A stretch of DNA of 64,000 nt from an uncultured Alphaproteobacteria bacterium (GTDB lineage Bacteria > Pseudomonadota > Alphaproteobacteria > Methylaequorales > Methylaequoraceae), in NCBI GenBank assembly GCA_902547955.1, contig CACCPY010000004.1:62001-126000 (forward strand), written 5' to 3'. The notes under the pieces are model-generated. The model was not told the DNA's origin. It worked only from the letters and a program-made list of their open reading frames with translations, and did no database searches. Each line of letters opens with the position of its first letter. The stretch's first letter is position 1. The translations under genes were made by a program, and so were the position numbers. Positions 54,029 to 63,544 of the stretch are shown one piece after another.

Positions 54029-54448
54029 ATGGTTTACCGTTTTGAATTAACATACGCAGCTTTTTTATTCCCCGCTATCCCATTAATGATGATTTCTTTT
54101 AATAATAGATATACGTCTTTAAGCAGGTTAATAAGAAAAATACATGACGAATTTATAAATAAAAAAATTTCAAAAAATGATAAATCGGCTATGAGATATT
54201 TAGCTCAAATAGATGTTTTAAATAAAAGACTCGTATATGTAAAATTAATGCAACTTTTTTCTGGTTTATCCTTTTTTTTTAATTTATTGACGATTTTAAT
54301 TGGAATTTATGGAATTAAATCTTCAGTAATCTTTTTTATTATTGCTTTAGTTTTTTTTTGCATAGCTATTATAGTCTTCCTAATTGAAATTCACCTTAGT
54401 AGTAAAGCTTTGAAAACCCACCTGAAGGATTTGGAGGACTTAGAGTAA
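54029..54448 (+). CDS. DUF2721 family membrane protein
   Basis: A 139-residue protein with an N-terminal hydrophobic segment (ELTYAAFLFPAIPLMMISF), a cytosolic helix pair with NRYTSLSRLIRKIHDEF, and two closely spaced C-terminal membrane helices (FSGLSFFFNLLTILIGIYG, VIFFIIALVFFCIAIIVF). This layout and the NRYTSLSRLIR motif match DUF2721. The function is unknown. It is followed by the POT transporter after 11 bases, so the two are likely to be co-transcribed. Confidence 0.7.
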   Translation: MVYRFELTYAAFLFPAIPLMMISFNNRYTSLSRLIRKIHDEFINKKISKNDKSAMRYLAQIDVLNKRLVYVKLMQLFSGLSFFFNLLTILIGIYGIKSSVIFFIIALVFFCIAIIVFLIEIHLSSKALKTHLKDLEDLE

Positions 54449-54459
54449 AAACTTGTGTT

Positions 54460-55767
54460 ATGTTAGGTTTACTTGCAGAAATAAAAAATCACCCAAAAGG
54501 TCTCCTTACACTTTTTTTGACTGAACTATGGGAACGTTTTAGCTACTATGGTATGAGAGCTATTCTAGTTCTATACTTAGTTTCAGAACATAACAACTCA
54601 AACCCTGGCCTTGGTTGGTCAAACAGTGATGCAATTAAACTTTATGGTTGGTATACTGCCCTAGTTTACTTAGCATGCATACCCGGTGGAATAATTGGTG
54701 ATAAATTTTTAAATAACAGAGACGCTGTTACAATTGGTGGTGCTTTTTTATGTATTGGACATTTAACACTAGCAATACAAAATCAATCTTTTTTTTTTAT
54801 TGGACTAATATTAATTATTACGGGAGTTGGCTTACTCAAGCCAAATATTTCAACTCTTGTAGGACAACTCTATAAAGAAAACGATAATAGAAGAGATCAA
54901 GGTTTTACAATTTTCTATATCGGAATTAATTTTGGAGCTTTTTTTTCTAGCTTAATTGTTGGCTACATAGGCGAAGTTTATGGCTGGCATTATGGTTTCT
55001 CACTTGCAGGATTTGGAATGTTAATAGGCCAGTATTTTTTTCTAAAAGGAAAAAAGAATTTTGAAGAAATAAAAGTAAAGAAAAAACTATCAACTTTCGA
55101 CTCTTCCTTCTCGTTAGTCGAGAGAGATAGAATTAAGTTAATTGTTATCTCTTCCCTAATTTTAATTATTTTTTGGGCTTCTTTTGAGCAAGCGGGTGGA
55201 CTAATGAATTTATATGCTTTTGAAAAAACAGATCGTAATTTAGAATTTATCAACTTTGAGGTTCCTGCAAGCTGGTTTCAATCTATAAATCCACTGATGA
55301 TAATTTTACTTGGTTTTCAGATTTCAGCGTTTTGGGTCTTTTTAGCAAAAAAAAAAATTATTAGTTCCTCTCTGTTTAAGATTTCCGTAGGAATAATCAT
55401 TATGGGGTTAGGATTTGTGTTTATGTACTTTGCATCACTGGAGTCCCAAGTTTTTGGTAAATCTTCGATGTATTGGCTAGTGTTAGCTTATTTATTTCAC
55501 ACAATCGGAGAATTATGTGCTTCACCAGTGATATTATCTTACATCACAAAACTTTCACCAAAAAAATTAGTTGCCAGTATTATGGGAATTTATTTTGCTA
55601 CTATTGGGTTAGGAAATAAATTAGCAGGTACAATTGGAGAAAGTTCAGGAAATTTAGGTGAAACTGTGATATTTTTAGGAATTACTATATTGTGTTTAGT
55701 AGTAGGTTTTACTACAATTTTTTTTCATAAAAAATTAATCAGGTTGTCACATGGAATTGACAATTAG
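54460..55767 (+). CDS. proton-dependent oligopeptide transporter (POT/PTR family)
   Basis: A 435-residue transporter with about 12 membrane helices. The POT signature ELWERFSYYGMRAILVLYL is at about 21-39 (with the ExxERFxYY proton/peptide motif), and TIFYIGINFGAFFSSLIVG is the second family motif. It imports di- and tripeptides with protons. It is shorter than the 14-helix E. coli members. It follows the DUF2721 gene and ends just before tRNA-Arg. Confidence 0.93.
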   Translation: MLGLLAEIKNHPKGLLTLFLTELWERFSYYGMRAILVLYLVSEHNNSNPGLGWSNSDAIKLYGWYTALVYLACIPGGIIGDKFLNNRDAVTIGGAFLCIGHLTLAIQNQSFFFIGLILIITGVGLLKPNISTLVGQLYKENDNRRDQGFTIFYIGINFGAFFSSLIVGYIGEVYGWHYGFSLAGFGMLIGQYFFLKGKKNFEEIKVKKKLSTFDSSFSLVERDRIKLIVISSLILIIFWASFEQAGGLMNLYAFEKTDRNLEFINFEVPASWFQSINPLMIILLGFQISAFWVFLAKKKIISSSLFKISVGIIIMGLGFVFMYFASLESQVFGKSSMYWLVLAYLFHTIGELCASPVILSYITKLSPKKLVASIMGIYFATIGLGNKLAGTIGESSGNLGETVIFLGITILCLVVGFTTIFFHKKLIRLSHGIDN

Positions 55768-55772
55768 TTTTA

Positions 55773-55849
55773 GCGCCCGTAGCTCAATTGGATAGAGCAT
55801 TTGATTTCGGCTCAAAAGGTTAAGGGTTCGACTCCTTTCGGGCGCACCA
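55773..55849 (+). tRNA. tRNA-Arg (TCG)
   Basis: A 77-nt tRNA with acceptor stem GCGCCCG/CGGGCGC, D arm GCTC/GAGC, anticodon stem TTTGA/TCAAA with TCG at 55807-55809 in the loop TTTCGGC, T loop TTCGACT and encoded CCA at 55847-55849. It starts 5 bases after the peptide transporter. Confidence 0.96.
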
Positions 55850-55897
55850 TCAAAGAAATCTACTTTTAAATAATTATTTTTATAATAATATAACTTT

Positions 55898-56119
55898 GTG
55901 AAAACTGTGTTGAAAACAAATAATCATATAACATTATCTTGGATTAAGCATATTCTGTTATGTAATAATATAAAGTTTTATATATTAGATGAATCAATGT
56001 CCTCTGTAGAGGGTAATATTACAGCTATTCCGATGAGAATCCTGGTTGATTCTGAAAATCTTAAACGAGCAAAAAAGATAATCAGTGATGCAGAAGATGA
56101 GTTAAAAAAGTCACAATAA
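55898..56119 (+). CDS. DUF2007 family protein
   Basis: A 73-residue protein with a GTG start at 55898. It has the single compact domain of DUF2007, a putative signal-transducing or ligand-binding ferredoxin-like fold: LKTNNHITLSWIKHILLCNNI, FYILDESMSSVEG and the conserved IPMRILVDSENLKRAKKII, each quoted in part. The role is unknown. It follows tRNA-Arg and converges on the YgjP-like gene with 6 bases between the stops. Confidence 0.82.
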   Translation: MKTVLKTNNHITLSWIKHILLCNNIKFYILDESMSSVEGNITAIPMRILVDSENLKRAKKIISDAEDELKKSQ

Positions 56120-56125
56120 TTACCT

Positions 56126-56836
56126 CTAATTGAATTGTATGTAAGCATAGCCATGAACTTTCAGCCAATCTTTTTTTTCTCTATAATTTGAATCTATTTG
56201 CTCTACTGTTGACCAAAATTTATTTGAATGGTTTGGGACTAATATGTGAGCTAGCTCATGGATAATCACATAATCAATAATTCTTTTTGGTAAAAGAAAA
56301 AGCTTCCAATTTAAAAAAATTTCAGATTTGTGACTACAACTTCCCCATCTTGCTTGGTATGTCTTTACAAAAACTGATTGAGCATTAATTTTTATTCTTT
56401 TAGACAATACAGAAACTCTGACTTTTAAATATTTTGTTGACTCATTTTTTAGCCAATTTGTAAAAATTGATTTCATTGTATTTTTTTTTGTGCAGGAAAT
56501 TTTTATTAAATCGTCGATAACCTTTACCTCATTTTTATCAGACTTAACAAATCTAACTTTATGGTTTTTTCCTAAAATAGGAAAATTTTTTTTTTCAGAA
56601 AATTCGATAATTTTTTTTCTATTTTTTAGCTTTTTTTCAATCCAACTTTTTTTCTTTTTAATAATCTCAGTAAGATATTTATCGTCGAGAAAATTTGGGC
56701 ACAAAATAATTAATTTCCCATCTTTTATTTTTAATGAAACTGTACTATTTCTTCTTGAAGACCTTTGAATCTTGATTCCTGAAATATATGAAGAATACTC
56801 TTTTTTATTAAAAAAAATATTAAAAAAACTTTTCAC
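56126..56836 (-). CDS. YgjP/M48-like metallopeptidase-domain protein (DUF45)
   Basis: A 236-residue protein whose C-terminal half has the zinc motif HELAHILVPNHSNKFW (HExxH plus downstream His) after the conserved YQARWGSCSHKSEIFLNWKL. This is the DUF45/YgjP family, often annotated as a SprT-like or M48 metal-dependent hydrolase. The substrate is unknown. No membrane segment or signal peptide is visible, so it is cytosolic. It is the last gene of the minus-strand group 56126-58100. Confidence 0.87.
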   Translation of the reverse strand: MKSFFNIFFNKKEYSSYISGIKIQRSSRRNSTVSLKIKDGKLIILCPNFLDDKYLTEIIKKKKSWIEKKLKNRKKIIEFSEKKNFPILGKNHKVRFVKSDKNEVKVIDDLIKISCTKKNTMKSIFTNWLKNESTKYLKVRVSVLSKRIKINAQSVFVKTYQARWGSCSHKSEIFLNWKLFLLPKRIIDYVIIHELAHILVPNHSNKFWSTVEQIDSNYREKKDWLKVHGYAYIQFN

Positions 56837-56864
56837 TTATTTTTAACCAAGATTTTCAATTTAA

Positions 56865-57443
56865 TTACCTTCCAATAAATTTTATTATAAATTGCTTTGA
56901 TTCTTTTTTTAAAAGTGAAAGTGATCCGTAACTAATTTTTTCCCAAAAATTTTTTAATAATTTATCAAATGGCTCTCCTGTTAGATTTGAAATCATCCCA
57001 TTAATTGAACCTGCGTGAGCAACAATCAAAACGTCTTCCTCAGTTGCACAAATTTCATCTGTAAATTCTTTTAATCTTTGTAAAAATTTTTTATTACTCT
57101 CTCCATTAGGTATGGTGAAGTTTATCATATCTTTCTCCCAGTTTTCAACGAGCTCCTTAGGAATTGATTGCTTAGGCTTCATTTCCCAGTCACCTAAATT
57201 TAGCTCCATTATCCTTGGATCAAGTATTACGTTATCTGAAATTTTTTGTGAAAGTTTTCGACACCTCTGTAATGGGCTTGAATAGACTTTAACTTTGTAA
57301 TCTTTAGTTATGAGTTTATTGACTTTTTTTTTAATTATTTTAACTTCTTCCTCAAAAGTGTTAGATACATCTAGGTCTGTCTGCCCATAAAAAACATCTG
57401 GCTCAACATCTAGTGAAGTATGTCTTAAAAAAAAAATATTCAT
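56865..57443 (-). CDS. histidine phosphatase family protein
   Basis: A 192-residue branch-1 histidine phosphatase. The RHG motif reads FLRHTSLD at the N-terminus (His in LRHT), with SSPLQRCRKLSQKI, the acid region LGDWEMKP, and the second catalytic His in IVAHAGSING. The pattern VFYGQTDLDVS is like alpha-ribazole-5'-phosphate phosphatases, but small-molecule phosphatases of this fold vary, so the substrate is open. It shares one base with the acylphosphatase gene. Confidence 0.87.
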   Translation of the reverse strand: MNIFFLRHTSLDVEPDVFYGQTDLDVSNTFEEEVKIIKKKVNKLITKDYKVKVYSSPLQRCRKLSQKISDNVILDPRIMELNLGDWEMKPKQSIPKELVENWEKDMINFTIPNGESNKKFLQRLKEFTDEICATEEDVLIVAHAGSINGMISNLTGEPFDKLLKNFWEKISYGSLSLLKKESKQFIIKFIGR

Positions 57444-57724
57444 TAAAATCTTATTTCGAAGCTTTTAAAATCCTTAAAAGGTATCTCCTTTTCAGTAACT
57501 TCCAAAACTTTACTTAATAATGGGCCCTTATAACATTCACTTAAAAATATTTTAATGTTTTTTTTTTTTCCAGATAATTCCATTTTTACCGATTTATCTT
57601 CAGAGTTCATAACCCATCCCTGTAAATCAAAATCTCTAACTTTTTTTTCTACCCATGCTCTATACCCAACACCTTGAACTCTTCCTTTGACCTCAACCGT
57701 ATACGTAGTTAAATTACTTTTCAT
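57443..57724 (-). CDS. acylphosphatase
   Basis: A 93-residue enzyme that hydrolyses carboxyl-phosphate bonds. The catalytic signature is GRVQGVGYRAWVEKKV (Arg of GYRAW) and the Asn motif is GWVMNSEDKSV. The length and the alpha/beta sandwich pattern are standard. It overlaps the end of the FxsA gene by 11 bases and abuts the histidine phosphatase. A role in acetyl-phosphate or other acyl-phosphate turnover is general to the family and not specifically shown here. Confidence 0.93.
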   Translation of the reverse strand: MKSNLTTYTVEVKGRVQGVGYRAWVEKKVRDFDLQGWVMNSEDKSVKMELSGKKKNIKIFLSECYKGPLLSKVLEVTEKEIPFKDFKSFEIRF

Positions 57725-58100
57725 CTAAGTCTCTATATTCAACTTCTATAACATCATCACTTTTATTAGATTTATTTTTTTGGTTTTTATTATTTTTTAC
57801 AATCAAATTCCAAACTAATGATCTTAACTTTTTCATCAATAAAATTAGGCCTAAAAAGTCAGTGAAGAAACCTGGAATAATTAATAACAATCCTGCAATT
57901 TTTTTATAAACCCATTCATTTGGTTCAAGTGCTAACTCTTTTATGTCATTCAAGTTAATGTTACTTTTTAGTAAGATAAGACCAAAAGCACCAGTTAAAA
58001 TAATTAAAAAAACCACTAGAAAAAAGCCAAGAAAATCTCCAAATAATACAAATAAAAGAATTTCAATAATTGGGATAAACAAAATAAATTTTAAATTCAT
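57714..58100 (-). CDS. FxsA family membrane protein
   Basis: A 128-residue inner-membrane protein with hydrophobic helices at about 3-25 (FILFIPIIEILLFVLFGDFLG, in part), 26-45 and 66-88 (LLIIPGFFTDFLGLILL), matching the FxsA/YtzA family in the PGFFTDxxGL motif. E. coli FxsA affects phage exclusion of T7 when overexpressed; its normal role is unknown. It begins the minus-strand group with acylphosphatase and phosphatase, and is divergent from the TMEM205-like gene. Confidence 0.85.
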   Translation of the reverse strand: MNLKFILFIPIIEILLFVLFGDFLGFFLVVFLIILTGAFGLILLKSNINLNDIKELALEPNEWVYKKIAGLLLIIPGFFTDFLGLILLMKKLRSLVWNLIVKNNKNQKNKSNKSDDVIEVEYRDLDEK

Positions 58101-58158
58101 TATTATTTCTTACCATCATTGTTTTTTTTTTTAAATACAATTAAATATACTTATTAAA

Positions 58159-58566
58159 ATGACTGAAATTTTAAATAACCTTGTAACCTTTTTAATACCT
58201 TTTCTTATGGGGAGTTTGATTTTTTTCTCTGCGATAGTAGCTCCGAATACTTTCATCAACCTGGACGAAAAAAACGCCAGGAAGTTTATTCGAACCTTAT
58301 TTCCTAAAATATACACATACGCAGCAATAATCAGCTTATTGATTGCAGTATTACTTCTTTTTGATAAAGTTTTTTACTCCTTTATATTCTTTATTATTTC
58401 ACTAGGATACTTTTACTCTAAATTTTTTTTGATGAAAAAAATCAATAATGCCTCTGACTTAAAAGATGAAAGAAAATTTAAGTTATTGCATAGATTCAGC
58501 GTTATAATTTTTGTTTTACAACTTCTTATTATGGGATTTGTTTTTTATCTGCTTATATATCAATAA
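58159..58566 (+). CDS. DUF4149/TMEM205-like membrane protein
   Basis: A 135-residue protein with four hydrophobic helices. The first carries FLIPFLMGSLIFFSAIVAP, with a conserved acidic/Phe stretch behind it (FINLDEKNARKFIRTLFPKIY), and the last two are FIFFIISLGYFYSKFF and VIIFVLQLLIMGFVFYLLI, matching the DUF4149 layout. The function is unknown. It converges on the HAD gene with a 14-base overlap. Confidence 0.72.
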   Translation: MTEILNNLVTFLIPFLMGSLIFFSAIVAPNTFINLDEKNARKFIRTLFPKIYTYAAIISLLIAVLLLFDKVFYSFIFFIISLGYFYSKFFLMKKINNASDLKDERKFKLLHRFSVIIFVLQLLIMGFVFYLLIYQ

Positions 58567-59308
58567 CTTTTGATAACAAATCTGTATCAACAAACTTATG
58601 ACCAAAATCCTTACCGGCGATTAATTCAAAAGCTCTATCTGGCTCTCCAAGATCAGACACAACTAACTTTGCACCCTTAAATTCTTCACCTAACGTCAAA
58701 ATTGATGGTGTAACAATTGTACTAATGTTTGCCTTTAATGAAGCATCTAAACCTCTTGGTGAGTCCTCAATAGCTATACATGCTTGAGAAGGTAACCTAA
58801 GCTTTTCTAATGCCCACTCATAAATTTCTGGAGATGGTTTTTTGTTTGGCGTGGAATCACCATGAGCAACAATATCAAAAATTTGTTTGTGATCGATTTT
58901 CAATCCTTTTTCAAATAAATTTAATAAATTCACCTCAGATGTAGACGATACCAAACCAAGCCTGATACCTTTTCCTTTTAATTCATTAATTAATCTCATG
59001 ATTCCTGGTCTTACTTTTATCTTTGATTCGGTTAAGTAATCTTCATATATTTCATTTTTTGTCTTATGAATTGAATCGACATACTTAGATAAATTTTTAT
59101 AAGTCAACATTTCAGGCCAAGCTCGCTTGATATGATACATGATTCGCTCTTTACCACCTCCAATGTTTATTAATTCCTTATAAATTGGTTCATCCCAAAA
59201 CCAATCTAAATTAAATTCTTTAAAGGCATCATTGAACGCTTTTCTATGAAAATTTTCAGTTTCAGCTATCGTACCATCAACATCAAAAAAAACTGCACTA
59301 AGTTCCAT
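58553..59308 (-). CDS. HAD-superfamily hydrolase, CbbY-like
   Basis: A 251-residue phosphatase. Motif I is FFDVDGTIAETE (nucleophile Asp9 or thereabouts), the helical cap follows (HRKAFNDAFKEFNLDW), motif II is GLVSSTSEVNL, motif III KPSPEIYEWALEKL and motif IV IAIEDSPRGLDASLKAN. It resembles CbbY/beta-phosphoglucomutase-like enzymes that act on sugar phosphates such as xylulose bisphosphate. It overlaps the end of hldE by 11 bases, which ties it to sugar-phosphate metabolism by context. Confidence 0.88.
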   Translation of the reverse strand: MELSAVFFDVDGTIAETENFHRKAFNDAFKEFNLDWFWDEPIYKELINIGGGKERIMYHIKRAWPEMLTYKNLSKYVDSIHKTKNEIYEDYLTESKIKVRPGIMRLINELKGKGIRLGLVSSTSEVNLLNLFEKGLKIDHKQIFDIVAHGDSTPNKKPSPEIYEWALEKLRLPSQACIAIEDSPRGLDASLKANISTIVTPSILTLGEEFKGAKLVVSDLGEPDRAFELIAGKDFGHKFVDTDLLSKVIDI

Positions 59309-60707
59309 TTTTTATTCTTTCAATTATTTTAGAGGTAGATTTATTTTTAGTACATTTTATTAAAATAACTGACCCTTGCCATTTTGTTATCTCTTTATTC
59401 CCAACAACCTGACTTTTTTTGTAATCGTCTCCTTTAAAAATAAATTTTGGCTTTATTTTTTTTATTAAATTTATGGGTGTACTTTCTTCAAATATTACAA
59501 TTCTATCTATAAATTCAAAACTTGACAATATTGATGATCTCTCAAATTGATTTATTATTGGTCTTGACGAGCCTTTCAACTTTTTCACTGAATTATCGCT
59601 GTTCAATCCCACAATTAAAAAATCACATTGCTTTTTTGCCTTTCTTAGGTAGTCAATATGTCCCTGATGTATTAAGTCAAAACATCCATTTGTAAAACCA
59701 ATCTCGTAAGATTTTAAATTTTTTAATTCTGTCAGAAGGTTTTCAATTGAATGAACTTTATAGTTTGTGATCTCTTTCTTTCTTGTTTCTGAACGAGCAA
59801 CTATTGCCGTACCAAATTTACCTACAGCTATACCTGCTGCTTCATTAGCCAGCTCAACTGAAGATACAAAATCCTCATTCCTTGCTATTCCCGATGCTAT
59901 GTACGAAACAACTGTATCGCCAGCACCAGATACATCGAAGACTTCCTGTGCTTTTGAGGGAATATGAAAGTTATGCCCATCTTTTCTTACAACAGATATT
60001 CCGTCTGAACCTTTGGTTGTAATAACTGATTTAAAACCATAAACCTTTATCAATTTTTTTGAAACCTCTTCAATTTTAAAATCATTGACATCATTTTGGC
60101 CTACCCCTAATAGTTCTTTAAGATTGGGTGTAATTATTGTAGCGTTTTTATAATATCCAAGGTCAATATTTTTTGGATCAACAATAATAACTTTTCCTTC
60201 TCGATTGGAGAGCTTAATAATCTTTGATAACAGGCTTTTTGTTAATAAGCCTTTTTGATAGTCAGAGATTACAACAACGTTAGATTTTTTAAGATTTTTT
60301 GTGAATTTTTCTAGTATTTTTTTTTCAATTTTTTCATTTATCAAAGTGACATCTTCATTATCAACTCTTAAAATTTGTTGATTTTCAGATACAAATCTAT
60401 GTTTTTTAGTGGCACACCTACCTTTATCAACAATTAAATCAAAAGATAAACTTTTAACCTTCTTACATAATGAAATAATTTTTTTCGAGTCACTATCATC
60501 TCCAATAACTGAGATTAAATGGCATTTTGTTTCTGCAGCACAAATATTTCTAGCAACATTACCAGAACCACCAAGTACTTCTCTGTTTTCTTTTGATAAC
60601 TTTAAAACAGGAATTGGTGCCTCTGGAGAAATTCTTTCAACACTGCCTGCACTATAGCAATCCAATATAACATCACCTATACATAAAACCTTTTCCAGAG
60701 AATTCAC
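59298..60707 (-). CDS. hldE: bifunctional heptose 7-phosphate kinase/heptose 1-phosphate adenyltransferase
   Basis: A 469-residue fusion that makes ADP-glycero-manno-heptose for the LPS inner core. The N-terminal PfkB-like kinase (about 1-310) has [11 protein letters not shown] and the anion-hole motif [15 protein letters not shown]. The C-terminal nucleotidyltransferase has [18 protein letters not shown] and [14 protein letters not shown]. The gmhA/gmhB steps are not in the window. It overlaps UXS by 4 bases and the HAD gene by 11 bases, and could supply the GT9 enzyme near 13 kb. Confidence 0.96.
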   Translation of the reverse strand: MNSLEKVLCIGDVILDCYSAGSVERISPEAPIPVLKLSKENREVLGGSGNVARNICAAETKCHLISVIGDDSDSKKIISLCKKVKSLSFDLIVDKGRCATKKHRFVSENQQILRVDNEDVTLINEKIEKKILEKFTKNLKKSNVVVISDYQKGLLTKSLLSKIIKLSNREGKVIIVDPKNIDLGYYKNATIITPNLKELLGVGQNDVNDFKIEEVSKKLIKVYGFKSVITTKGSDGISVVRKDGHNFHIPSKAQEVFDVSGAGDTVVSYIASGIARNEDFVSSVELANEAAGIAVGKFGTAIVARSETRKKEITNYKVHSIENLLTELKNLKSYEIGFTNGCFDLIHQGHIDYLRKAKKQCDFLIVGLNSDNSVKKLKGSSRPIINQFERSSILSSFEFIDRIVIFEESTPINLIKKIKPKFIFKGDDYKKSQVVGNKEITKWQGSVILIKCTKNKSTSKIIERIKNGT

Positions 60708-61654
60708 TTTAACTTTTCCTTGTTCAACAGTTCATCAAAATATTCAATAGTCTTTTTAAGTCCTACCTCTCTGTCAAAAGATGGTTGCCATCCTAACTCT
60801 TTATTGGCAATTTCAATATTTGGACATCTTTGTTTAGGATCATCAACTGGAAGTTCTTTGTTAATAATTTTTGATTTACTACCAGTTAAATCAATTATTT
60901 CTTGTGCAAGATTATTAATTGAAATTTCTGATGGATTACCAAGGTTTACTGGTCCAGCTAAATTTTCCTTTCTCATCATTAAAAAAATTCCATTGACTAA
61001 ATCATCAACGTAACAAAATGACCTCGTTTGAGAACCATCACCATAAACTGTAATTTTTTTATTTGTTAAAGCTTGAATAATAAAATTTGAAACAACTCTT
61101 CCATCATGTTTTTGCATTCTTGGACCGTAAGTATTAAATATTCTTATAACTTTAACATCAACGTTGTGTTGCCTTTGATAATCCCAAAAAATTGTTTCAG
61201 CACATCTTTTTCCTTCATCATAACACGCTCGAGGTCCATCTATACTCACTGCACCTTTGTAGGATTCGGTTTGTGGATGAACTTCAGGGTCACCATAAAT
61301 TTCTGATGTTGACGCTTGCATAATTCTTGAACCAGTTCTTTTTGCTAAACCAAGCATATTTATCGCTCCGTGCACGCAAGTTTTTACTGTTTGCACTGGA
61401 TCATTTTGATAATGAACCGGAGATGCTGGACATGCAAAATTAAAAATTTCATCAACTTCTAAGTATGTTGGAAATGTTATATCGTGCCTTAAAATCTCGA
61501 AATCTTTGTTATCTAATATATTTACTAAGTTATTTTTTGTCCCAGTATAAAAATTATCACAACAGATTACATAATGCCCTTCCTCAATAAGTCTCTCACA
61601 AATAAATGACCCAATAAATCCTGCACCACCAGTTACTAAAACTCTTTTTTTCAC
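60704..61654 (-). CDS. UDP-glucuronate decarboxylase (UDP-xylose synthase)-like SDR
   Basis: A 316-residue extended SDR with the NAD loop [14 protein letters not shown] (about 9-22), [15 protein letters not shown] as the catalytic Ser/Thr strand, [10 protein letters not shown] as Tyr-x3-Lys, and [10 protein letters not shown] and [15 protein letters not shown] typical of UXS. It would turn UDP-glucuronate into UDP-xylose for a surface polysaccharide. It is translationally coupled to hldE. Related epimerases are similar, but this pattern is close to UXS. Confidence 0.9.
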   Translation of the reverse strand: MKKRVLVTGGAGFIGSFICERLIEEGHYVICCDNFYTGTKNNLVNILDNKDFEILRHDITFPTYLEVDEIFNFACPASPVHYQNDPVQTVKTCVHGAINMLGLAKRTGSRIMQASTSEIYGDPEVHPQTESYKGAVSIDGPRACYDEGKRCAETIFWDYQRQHNVDVKVIRIFNTYGPRMQKHDGRVVSNFIIQALTNKKITVYGDGSQTRSFCYVDDLVNGIFLMMRKENLAGPVNLGNPSEISINNLAQEIIDLTGSKSKIINKELPVDDPKQRCPNIEIANKELGWQPSFDREVGLKKTIEYFDELLNKEKLK

Positions 61655-61659
61655 AATTA

Positions 61660-62082
61660 TTACCTTAAACTAATTTCAATTTTTAATCTTTGATTTTTTT
61701 TTAAATAAAATGCAGCCTCATCAAAACTTGGTGGTCCAAAAAAAACTTTTGCATCATTGCTAAAACCAAATTTTTCTTGAGGAATTGATAAGAAAGTGTC
61801 AAATTTATCGTTAGAGTTTTTATCGTGATATATTGCGACTGCATAAAATGATTCCTCTAAATCAGTTATTGTAACCTGACCATCAGTTAGTTCAGTAACA
61901 TTTTTTTTAAATCCGATTTTTTTTCCATGATTTTCTGGAAAAAATTCTGGGTTATCATAGACTGCAAAGTGAATTGATCCAATATTTTCTTCAATGTTAA
62001 GAATTTTTATTACTAACTCTGCACTTTTTAAATCACTTAAAAATAGTAAAGAGAAAAAGAATAAACAAATGTTAATTTTCAT
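61660..62082 (-). CDS. DUF2141 family secreted protein
   Basis: A 140-residue protein with an N-terminal signal peptide ([19 protein letters not shown]) and one domain of the DUF2141 family, with [34 protein letters not shown] and [21 protein letters not shown]. The loop DKNSNDKFD resembles a calcium-binding loop. The function is unknown. It precedes UXS by 5 bases on the minus strand and is divergent from the SYLF gene with a 57-base spacer. Confidence 0.86.
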   Translation of the reverse strand: MKINICLFFFSLLFLSDLKSAELVIKILNIEENIGSIHFAVYDNPEFFPENHGKKIGFKKNVTELTDGQVTITDLEESFYAVAIYHDKNSNDKFDTFLSIPQEKFGFSNDAKVFFGPPSFDEAAFYLKKNQRLKIEISLR

Positions 62083-62139
62083 ATTTTTTTTAATTTTTCC
62101 CTAGTATAATAACAGTATTTGTTATTTGCAGTATTTAAA

Positions 62140-62835
62140 ATGGGTTATCTTATAAAAATTTTTATTTCAATTTACTTACTTTGTCATCCTATTTATTCCC
62201 ACTCAAATGATGAAAGTAAATACACAATATCACACTTAATTCAATCGGCTGAATTAACACTAAAAAAATTGAATAAAAATAGCGATATGAAAAACTTTAA
62301 GGACTACTTGAAAAATTCTAGAGCAATTTTAATCTTTCCAGAAATTTATGAGGGAGGATTTTTTTTTGGAGCCAAAGGAGGAAACGGTCTATTAATAATA
62401 AGAAAATCAATAAATAGCTTTTCTGGTCCTTTTTTTTATTCAATAGGAGGACTGAGTGTGGGATTACAGTTTGGAGCCAAATCTGGTAAAGTTGTTATGA
62501 CTGTAATGACAAATAGAGGGCTTAAATCAGTTTTAAAAGAAAGAATTAAATTTGGTGTTGATGTTGACGCAGTTGTTGTATCAGATGGAATTGGATACTC
62601 AGCAGAAAGTACGCTAAGACTTGCTGATATATATTCTTTTACAGATAACGAAGGCCTTTTTCTAGGAAGTTCTATTGAGGGTTCTTACCTTCAACCAAGA
62701 AATGACTTAAATAGATTTTTATATAAACAAGATTTTGACTCTGAAGAAATTTTAAAAAGTAATGAATCAAGAATTGAAATAAATAATATCATTAAAATTA
62801 TTCAGAATATAACTAATGAAAAATCAGAAAAATAA
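62140..62835 (+). CDS. SYLF (YSC84) domain lipid-binding-like protein, secreted
   Basis: A protein of 231 residues from the ATG at 62140; an upstream TTG would add seven residues. The signal peptide (IKIFISIYLLCHPIYSH) is followed by a SYLF domain: LKNSRAILIFPEIYEGGFFFGAKGGNGLL, quoted here by its parts FPEIYEGG and GAKGG, then SIGGLSVGLQFGAKSGKVVM and GLFLGSSIEGSYL. SYLF proteins bind lipids. The role in bacteria is unknown. Its end overlaps the CbiX-like gene by 20 bases. Confidence 0.87.
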   Translation: MGYLIKIFISIYLLCHPIYSHSNDESKYTISHLIQSAELTLKKLNKNSDMKNFKDYLKNSRAILIFPEIYEGGFFFGAKGGNGLLIIRKSINSFSGPFFYSIGGLSVGLQFGAKSGKVVMTVMTNRGLKSVLKERIKFGVDVDAVVVSDGIGYSAESTLRLADIYSFTDNEGLFLGSSIEGSYLQPRNDLNRFLYKQDFDSEEILKSNESRIEINNIIKIIQNITNEKSEK

Positions 62836-63544
62836 TAATGTCATTTTATTATGTGGTCATGGATCAAAATCAAAACATCATTCCATTAATTTAAGAAAAA
62901 TTAAGAAAAAAATTGAAGAGAAAATTAATATTAAAGTCTTCGCAAGTTTTTTAGAAGTCAATAAGCCCTCATTAGAGGATTGTTTATTAAAATACCCCAA
63001 AAAGTACAACAGAGTTTTTATTTTTCCATTTCTGATTTTTGAAGGTAATCATTTTAAAAAAGATGTTAAAAGACTTGTACAAAAATATAACGAATCTAAA
63101 AACGTGGTATTAATTGATAAATTATCCTTGTTAAATGAAATATTACCAGAAACTACAAAAATCCTTAAAAAAAAAATAAAAAAAGATGAGAATACTATAT
63201 TGGTAACAAGTTCGTCATTCAGTAAAGATAAGTCTGTTTTACTAGATCTGCAAAAATACACAAGACTTCTTTCTAAGGAACTGAATCTATCAGAATCATT
63301 TTTTCATTATGTTGGTGGTGAAACTGATGTGGTAGAAAAATTAAAACGTTTTAAAAATGATAAACTATCAATACTACTTCATCCAATCTTTTTTTTTCAA
63401 GGATTTCTATACTCAAAAAATAAAAAATACTTTCATGATATTTTTTTTAAAAAGGTAACAGTTTCGTCTTCTTTAATGAATGAAAATCAAATTTTCAATC
63501 TTGTAATAAAAAAATTACTCACCAAAATACCTCCCCCTCACTAA
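62816..63544 (+). CDS. CbiX/sirohydrochlorin chelatase-like protein
   Basis: A 242-residue protein with two copies of the class II chelatase fold. The N-terminal CGHGSKSKHHSINLRKI has the metal-binding His of CbiX, with FIFPFLIFEGNHFKKDV matching the second conserved His region; the C-terminal half is divergent (LVTSSSFSKDKS, LLHPIFFFQGFLY). It may insert Co or Ni into a tetrapyrrole for cobalamin or siroheme. No other cobalamin gene is in the window. Its end overlaps the convergent ankyrin gene by 30 bases. Confidence 0.8.
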   Translation: MKNQKNNNVILLCGHGSKSKHHSINLRKIKKKIEEKINIKVFASFLEVNKPSLEDCLLKYPKKYNRVFIFPFLIFEGNHFKKDVKRLVQKYNESKNVVLIDKLSLLNEILPETTKILKKKIKKDENTILVTSSSFSKDKSVLLDLQKYTRLLSKELNLSESFFHYVGGETDVVEKLKRFKNDKLSILLHPIFFFQGFLYSKNKKYFHDIFFKKVTVSSSLMNENQIFNLVIKKLLTKIPPPH

